Positions 1 to 5,221 of a DNA stretch of 5,221 nt are shown piece by piece. The notes under the pieces are model-generated. The model worked only from the letters and a program-made list of their open reading frames with translations. It did not search any database and was not told the origin of the DNA. Location of the stretch: the NCBI GenBank assembly GCA_003241645.1, contig QFOX01000096.1:1-5221 (forward strand), read 5' to 3'. The position numbers were made by a program, and so were the translations under genes. Positions within the stretch are counted from its first letter, which is position 1; each line of letters begins with the position of its first letter. This stretch comes from Azospirillum brasilense. Lineage in GTDB: Bacteria; Pseudomonadota; Alphaproteobacteria; Rickettsiales; UBA3002.

Positions 1-240
1 CCGCCGCTGAATGAGGTGACCAACGCGCAGGCCATCGGCCAGCAGCTCTACACCCGCTACATGCTGCTGTTCGAGCTTTCTGGCGTGATCCTGCTGGTCG
101 CCATGATCGGTGCGATCGTGCTCACCCTGCGTCACCGCCCGGGCGTGAAGCGCCAGAAGATCGCCGCGCAGAATGCCCGCACCCGCGAGCAATCGGTGGA
201 AGTGGTGAAAGTGCAAACCGGCCACGGGGTGGAGATCTAA
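1..240 (+). CDS. nuoJ: NADH-quinone oxidoreductase subunit J, 3' end (partial)
   Basis: This is the C-terminal end of NuoJ (ND6 homologue), a membrane subunit of respiratory complex I that lies close to NuoK, NuoA and NuoH and takes part in coupling quinone reduction to proton pumping. The frame is open from base 1, giving 79 residues and a TAA at 238-240; the start and the first helices lie left of the window. A short polar stretch leads to the family pattern QLYTRYMLLFELSG, then a single hydrophobic helix at about fragment residues 21-43 (containing LLVAMIGAIVLTL), then RHRPGVKRQ and a hydrophilic tail with NARTREQSVEVVKV. The LLVAMIGAIVLTLRHR block is highly characteristic of alphaproteobacterial NuoJ. 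A GTG at base 16 is internal, not a start. The conserved pi-bulge helix of NuoJ is outside the window and cannot be checked. One base separates the stop from nuoK. Confidence 0.95.
   Translation, partial: PPLNEVTNAQAIGQQLYTRYMLLFELSGVILLVAMIGAIVLTLRHRPGVKRQKIAAQNARTREQSVEVVKVQTGHGVEI
226..234 (+). promoter_or_regulatory. Ribosome binding site of nuoK
   Basis: The purine-rich stretch GGGGTGGAG lies inside the last codons of nuoJ and ends 7 bases before the ATG at 242. The GGAG core fits a Shine-Dalgarno sequence, and its spacing supports the ATG at 242 over the internal GTG (284) and ATG (287), which would remove part of the first membrane helix. This is a reading of the sequence, not a measured site. 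Confidence 0.7.
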
Positions 241-241
241 C

Positions 242-568
242 ATGGAAAACGCGCTTTTCGGCTCCATCACCATCGGCCATTTCGTGATGCTCAGCGCCTT
301 GCTGTTCGTCACCGGCATCTGCGGCATCTTCCTCAACCGCAAGAACATCATCACCATCCTCATGAGCATCGAGCTCATGCTGCTGTCGGTGAACATCAAC
401 TTCGTGGCGTTCTCGGTGCATCTGGGCGACCTGACGGGCCAGATCTTCACCATGCTGGTGCTGACCGTGGCCGCGGCGGAAGCCGCCATCGGCCTCGCCA
501 TCCTCGTGGTGTATTTCCGTAACCGCGGCACCATCGACGTAGACGATATCTCGGCATTGAAAGGCTAA
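242..568 (+). CDS. nuoK: NADH-quinone oxidoreductase subunit K
   Basis: NuoK (ND4L homologue, MrpC-like) is a small three-helix membrane subunit of complex I, next to NuoJ and NuoN, that carries glutamates of the central proton path. The product has 108 residues. Helices are at about 11-31, 36-58 and 68-92. The two conserved membrane glutamates are E44 (in MSIELMLLSVNINFVAF) and E80 (in LTVAAAEAAIGLAI), which correspond to E36 and E72 of E. coli NuoK. The C-terminal end VVYFRNRGTIDVDDISALKG is typical of the alphaproteobacterial form. The 8-residue offset from E. coli numbering comes from a longer N-terminus; most family members have about 100-102 residues. The start at 242 has a good ribosome binding site and sits one base after the nuoJ stop, which suggests coupled translation. 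The stop is TAA at 566-568, two bases before nuoL. Confidence 0.97.
   Translation: MENALFGSITIGHFVMLSALLFVTGICGIFLNRKNIITILMSIELMLLSVNINFVAFSVHLGDLTGQIFTMLVLTVAAAEAAIGLAILVVYFRNRGTIDVDDISALKG
560..564 (+). promoter_or_regulatory. Ribosome binding site of nuoL (weak)
   Basis: AAAGG in the last codons of nuoK ends 6 bases before the nuoL ATG at 571. It is only a short match to the Shine-Dalgarno consensus. With just two bases between the nuoK stop and the nuoL start, re-initiation by ribosomes finishing nuoK probably contributes; that part is inference. Confidence 0.5.
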
Positions 569-570
569 CC

Positions 571-2547
<1,977 letters not shown>

Positions 2548-2551
2548 TCCA

Positions 2552-4153
2552 GTGCAATATCTTCTCACCAGTCTGATCGTCCTGCCACTCATCGGCGCTG
2601 CTATTACCTACGCGCTGGGCCGCACCAGCGCCCATGGCGATGATAGCGCCCGCTGGGCCGCATTGTTCTCCACCCTCGTGGTGTTCGGCCTTGCGGTCGC
2701 GCTCGCGGCGGGGTTCGACGGCACCAGTGCCGCCTACCAGTTCGTCGAGAAAACCCCGTGGTTCCGTGGTTACGACATCAACTACCATGTGGGGGTGGAC
2801 GGCATTTCGCTGTGGCTCATCGTGCTCACGGCGTTCCTCATGCCCATTTGCGTGCTGTGCAGCTGGCGCTCCATCACCAGCCGCGTGGCCGAATACATGG
2901 CCATGTTCCTCGTGCTAGAATCGCTGGTGATCGGCACGTTCGCGGCGCTCGACCTGCTGCTGTTCTACCTGTTCTTCGAAGCCGTGCTCATTCCCATGTA
3001 CCTCATCATCGGTATCTGGGGTGGCAAGAACCGCATCTACGCGGCGTATAAGTTCTTCCTCTACACGCTGGCCGGTTCGGTGCTGTTCCTGCTGGCGCTG
3101 CTGTACCTATATTACACGTTCGGCACCACCGACATCCCGACCCTGATGGAGCGCGGGCCGAGCCTTGGATTCGACGTGCAGAAATGGCTGTGGCTTGCTC
3201 TGTTCGCCAGCTTCGCGGTGAAAGTGCCGATGTGGCCAGTGCATACCTGGCTGCCGGATGCGCACGTGCAGGCACCCACGGCCGGTTCGGTCATCCTTGC
3301 GGGCATTTTGCTGAAACTGGGGGCTTACGGCTACCTGCGTTTCTCGCTGCCTATCCTGCCCGAGGCGTCGCATTACTTCGCCAATTTCGTGTTCGTGCTC
3401 TCGGTCATCGCGGTGGTCTACACCTCGCTGGTGGCGCTGGTGCAGGAAGACATGAAAAAGCTCATCGCTTACAGTTCGGTGGCGCATATGGGCTACGTGA
3501 CGCTGGGTATCTTCAGCTTCACGCAGCAGGGTATCGAGGGCGCGTATTTCCAGATGATCTCGCACGGCATCGTGTCCGGCGCGTTGTTCCTCTGCGTCGG
3601 CGTGGTCTATGACCGCATGCACACCCGCGAGATCTCGCACTATGGCGGTGTCACCAACATCATGCCGTATTTCGCGGCCTTCTTCATGGTGTTCACCATG
3701 GCATCCGCCGGGCTGCCGGCTACCTCGGGCTTCGTGGGCGAGATGCTGGTCATCGTTGGCACGTATCAGGCGTCCACCTGGGCGGCCATTGGTGCGGCCA
3801 CTGGTCTCATCCTCGGTGCGGCCTACATGCTGCTGCTCTACCGCCGCGTGATGTTCGGCGAAGTGACCAACCCGGAAGTGGCCAAGATGCGCGACGTGAC
3901 GCCGCGCGAGTGGCTGCTGTTCGTGCCGCGCATTGCCATGGTGCTGTGGCTGGGCATTCACCCCACCAGCATGACGCGCAGCCTGAGCCCCAGCGTGACC
4001 GCGCTGATGGACCACATGGACCGCCCGCTGCCGGGTGAGTCGGCCGCGCAGGTGGAAGAGAAGGTCGCCGAGCCCGCCACGGACGAAGAGCAGACCGACG
4101 ATGAAATCATCTCCGAAGAAGATGCCGGAACTACGCACGAGGAAGACGAATAA
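2552..4153 (+). CDS. nuoM: NADH-quinone oxidoreductase subunit M, with acidic C-terminal tail
   Basis: NuoM (ND4 homologue) is the middle antiporter-like subunit of the complex I membrane arm, between NuoL and NuoN, and is thought to carry one proton channel. The product has 533 residues and starts at GTG, four bases after the nuoL stop. Family residues are intact: E143 in LFYLFFEAVLIPMYLIIGIW, K224 and H231 in VKVPMWPVHTWLPDAHVQAP, K255 in ILLKLGAYG, K302-K303 in VQEDMKKLIAYSSVAHMGYV, H338 in MISHGIVSGALF, and E397 in GLPATSGFVGEMLV. E143, K224, K255 and E397 match E144, K234, K265 and E407 of E. coli NuoM. The membrane core ends near residue 490. Residues 496-533 form a hydrophilic tail with 17 Asp/Glu of 38, which I do not recognise as a usual part of the family (E. 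coli NuoM has 509 residues). The stop overlaps the nuoN start by one base. Confidence 0.98.
   Translation: MQYLLTSLIVLPLIGAAITYALGRTSAHGDDSARWAALFSTLVVFGLAVALAAGFDGTSAAYQFVEKTPWFRGYDINYHVGVDGISLWLIVLTAFLMPICVLCSWRSITSRVAEYMAMFLVLESLVIGTFAALDLLLFYLFFEAVLIPMYLIIGIWGGKNRIYAAYKFFLYTLAGSVLFLLALLYLYYTFGTTDIPTLMERGPSLGFDVQKWLWLALFASFAVKVPMWPVHTWLPDAHVQAPTAGSVILAGILLKLGAYGYLRFSLPILPEASHYFANFVFVLSVIAVVYTSLVALVQEDMKKLIAYSSVAHMGYVTLGIFSFTQQGIEGAYFQMISHGIVSGALFLCVGVVYDRMHTREISHYGGVTNIMPYFAAFFMVFTMASAGLPATSGFVGEMLVIVGTYQASTWAAIGAATGLILGAAYMLLLYRRVMFGEVTNPEVAKMRDVTPREWLLFVPRIAMVLWLGIHPTSMTRSLSPSVTALMDHMDRPLPGESAAQVEEKVAEPATDEEQTDDEIISEEDAGTTHEEDE
4037..4150 (+). other. Acidic low-complexity C-terminal tail of NuoM
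   Basis: Codons 496-533 of nuoM encode a tail after the last membrane helix with no hydrophobic segment. It contains 17 acidic residues, only one lysine (K504) and one histidine (H529), and clusters such as DEEQTDDEIISEED and EEDE. It is predicted by eye to be disordered. No known motif is recognised. The DNA is in frame with the rest of the gene and the reading frame is unbroken, so it looks like a genuine extension and not a frameshift artefact. NuoM has an even number of helices (14) in known structures, so this tail should be on the same side of the membrane as the N-terminus. Its function is unknown. Confidence 0.8.
4139..4144 (+). promoter_or_regulatory. Ribosome binding site of nuoN, inside the nuoM tail
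   Basis: GAGGAA ends 8 bases before the nuoN ATG at 4153 and is the best Shine-Dalgarno match in the window. It is formed by the codons of the EEDE end of NuoM. Together with the TAATG stop/start overlap at 4151-4155, it points to translational coupling of nuoM and nuoN. Confidence 0.7.
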
Positions 4154-5221
4154 TGATTACCTGTCTGGATATGATCGGGCTTTCCACCCTCACGCCCGAA
4201 GTCATCGTACTCGCGGGTGCCATCCTGCTGCTGGTCTACGGGGCGTTCCGTGGTGCGCGTGCCACGGGCGGCATCACGCTGCTGGCCATTCTGTGCATGG
4301 GGCTTTCGGCGGCCACGCTGTTCCCGCTCAATTCGGCCAGCGAACTGGCGCTGAACAACCTCATCATTACCGATGGGTTCAGCCAGTACATCAAGCTGGT
4401 GATCCTGGTGAGCGCCATGCTGGTGCTGGGCATGAGCTTCGACTGGCTGGCGCATGAGCAATACAAGCGCTTCGAATACCCCGTGCTGGTGCTGCTTTCC
4501 ACGCTCGGTGCCATGGTGATGGTCTCGGCGAACGACCTGCTGACGCTGTATCTCGGCCTGGAGCTGTCGTCGCTGGCGCTGTATGTGCTGGCCGCCTACG
4601 ACCGTGACAACACGCTCAGCGCCGAAGCGGGCCTGAAATATTTCGTGCTGGGCGCGCTGGCTTCGGGCCTCATGCTGTTCGGTGCGTCGCTGGTCTATGG
4701 CTACACCGGCACCACCAATTTCAGCCTGATGCGTGAACTTCTCACCTCGACCGGGGAAGTGCAGACCGCCGTTGCCTACGGCGCGGTGGTGGGCATGGTG
4801 CTGCTCATCATTGGCTTTAGCTTCAAGATCTCCGCCGTGCCGTTCCATATGTGGACGCCGGACGTGTACCAGGGCGCGCCCACGCCGGTGACCATGCTGT
4901 TCGCCACCGCCCCGAAAATCGCAGCGCTGGCGGTGTTCATCCGCCTGCTGATGCAACCCTTCGCCGATATGCTGCCGGACTGGCAGAACATCCTCGCCAT
5001 CATTTCGGTGGCCAGTATGGCGGTGGGTGCGTTCGGCGCCATGGTGCAGACCAACATCAAGCGCCTGCTGGCCTATGGTTCCATCGGCCATATCGGCTAC
5101 ATGCTCATTGCCATTGCCACCGGCACGCCGGAAGGCATCAAGTCGGTGCTCATCTACTTCACGCTGTATATCTTCATGAGCGTGGGCACTTTCGGCTTCG
5201 TGCTGTTCATGCGCCGTGCGG
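4153..5221 (+). CDS. nuoN: NADH-quinone oxidoreductase subunit N, 5' part (partial)
   Basis: NuoN (ND2 homologue) is the antiporter-like subunit nearest the NuoJ/NuoK end of the complex I membrane arm, contributing one proton path. The ATG at 4153 shares its A with the nuoM TAA and has a strong ribosome binding site; a second ATG at 4171 (codon 7) is less well placed. The frame stays open for 356 codons to the right edge, about three quarters of the usual length of roughly 480 residues. Visible family residues are E137 in LTLYLGLELSSLALYVLAAY, E158 and K162 in SAEAGLKYFVLGALASG, K225 and H232 in GFSFKISAVPFHMWTPDVYQ, and K255 in FATAPKIAALAV. E137, K225, H232 and K255 correspond to E133, K217, H224 and K247 of E. 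coli NuoN. The NIKRLLAYGSIGHIGYML block (301-318) follows. The C-terminal lysine (K395 in E. coli) is outside the window. Confidence 0.97.
   Translation, partial: MITCLDMIGLSTLTPEVIVLAGAILLLVYGAFRGARATGGITLLAILCMGLSAATLFPLNSASELALNNLIITDGFSQYIKLVILVSAMLVLGMSFDWLAHEQYKRFEYPVLVLLSTLGAMVMVSANDLLTLYLGLELSSLALYVLAAYDRDNTLSAEAGLKYFVLGALASGLMLFGASLVYGYTGTTNFSLMRELLTSTGEVQTAVAYGAVVGMVLLIIGFSFKISAVPFHMWTPDVYQGAPTPVTMLFATAPKIAALAVFIRLLMQPFADMLPDWQNILAIISVASMAVGAFGAMVQTNIKRLLAYGSIGHIGYMLIAIATGTPEGIKSVLIYFTLYIFMSVGTFGFVLFMRRA

Noticed and set aside
3107..4138. Long reverse-strand reading frame (343 codons) opposite nuoM
   Set aside because: Its product is rich in His, Arg, Gln and Glu with no recognisable domain. 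This is what the complement of CTG/GTG/ATG-rich membrane-protein codons gives. The forward frame is an unmistakable NuoM.
3958..5091. Long reverse-strand reading frame (377 codons) opposite the end of nuoM and nuoN
   Set aside because: Same His/Gln/Arg-rich shadow composition; it crosses a gene junction, and the forward strand encodes intact NuoM and NuoN.

Overview
The window is one continuous stretch of a proton-pumping NADH:quinone oxidoreductase (respiratory complex I, NDH-1) operon. All genes are on the + strand, in the order nuoJ (3' end), nuoK, nuoL, nuoM, nuoN (5' part). Each product was identified by reading its translation and finding the family's membrane helices and conserved charged residues. 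The source looks like a GC-rich alphaproteobacterium. The protein signatures resemble the alphaproteobacterial/mitochondrial branch: the NuoK C-terminal end, the NuoL motifs NKWYFDELYDRIFVRP and DGMGPNGVAA, and the NuoM motif GIWGGKNRIYAAYKFFLYT. The order or genus cannot be told from this window.

Layout: bases 1-240 hold the last 79 codons of nuoJ; 242-568 nuoK; 571-2547 nuoL; 2552-4153 nuoM (GTG start); 4153 to the right edge holds 356 codons of nuoN, which continues beyond the window. Gaps between genes are 1, 2 and 4 bases, and nuoM and nuoN overlap by one base (TAATG). There is no intergenic space for a promoter, terminator, RNA gene or inserted gene. The operon promoter and the hydrophilic-arm genes must lie to the left, and the end of nuoN to the right.

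How the genes work together: NuoJ and NuoK belong to the membrane part near the quinone-site end and link it to the antiporter modules. NuoL, NuoM and NuoN are three related Mrp-type antiporter-like subunits, each with a Glu/Lys/His/Lys charge chain thought to carry one proton path. All key charged residues I checked are intact, so this looks like a functional complex I membrane arm.

I found no previously undescribed system. The most unusual element is a roughly 38-residue, strongly acidic C-terminal tail on NuoM, whose last codons also carry the ribosome binding site of nuoN. The smaller points are an 8-residue N-terminal extension on NuoK and the GTG start of nuoM. The long reverse-strand reading frames are GC-rich shadows of the nuo genes.
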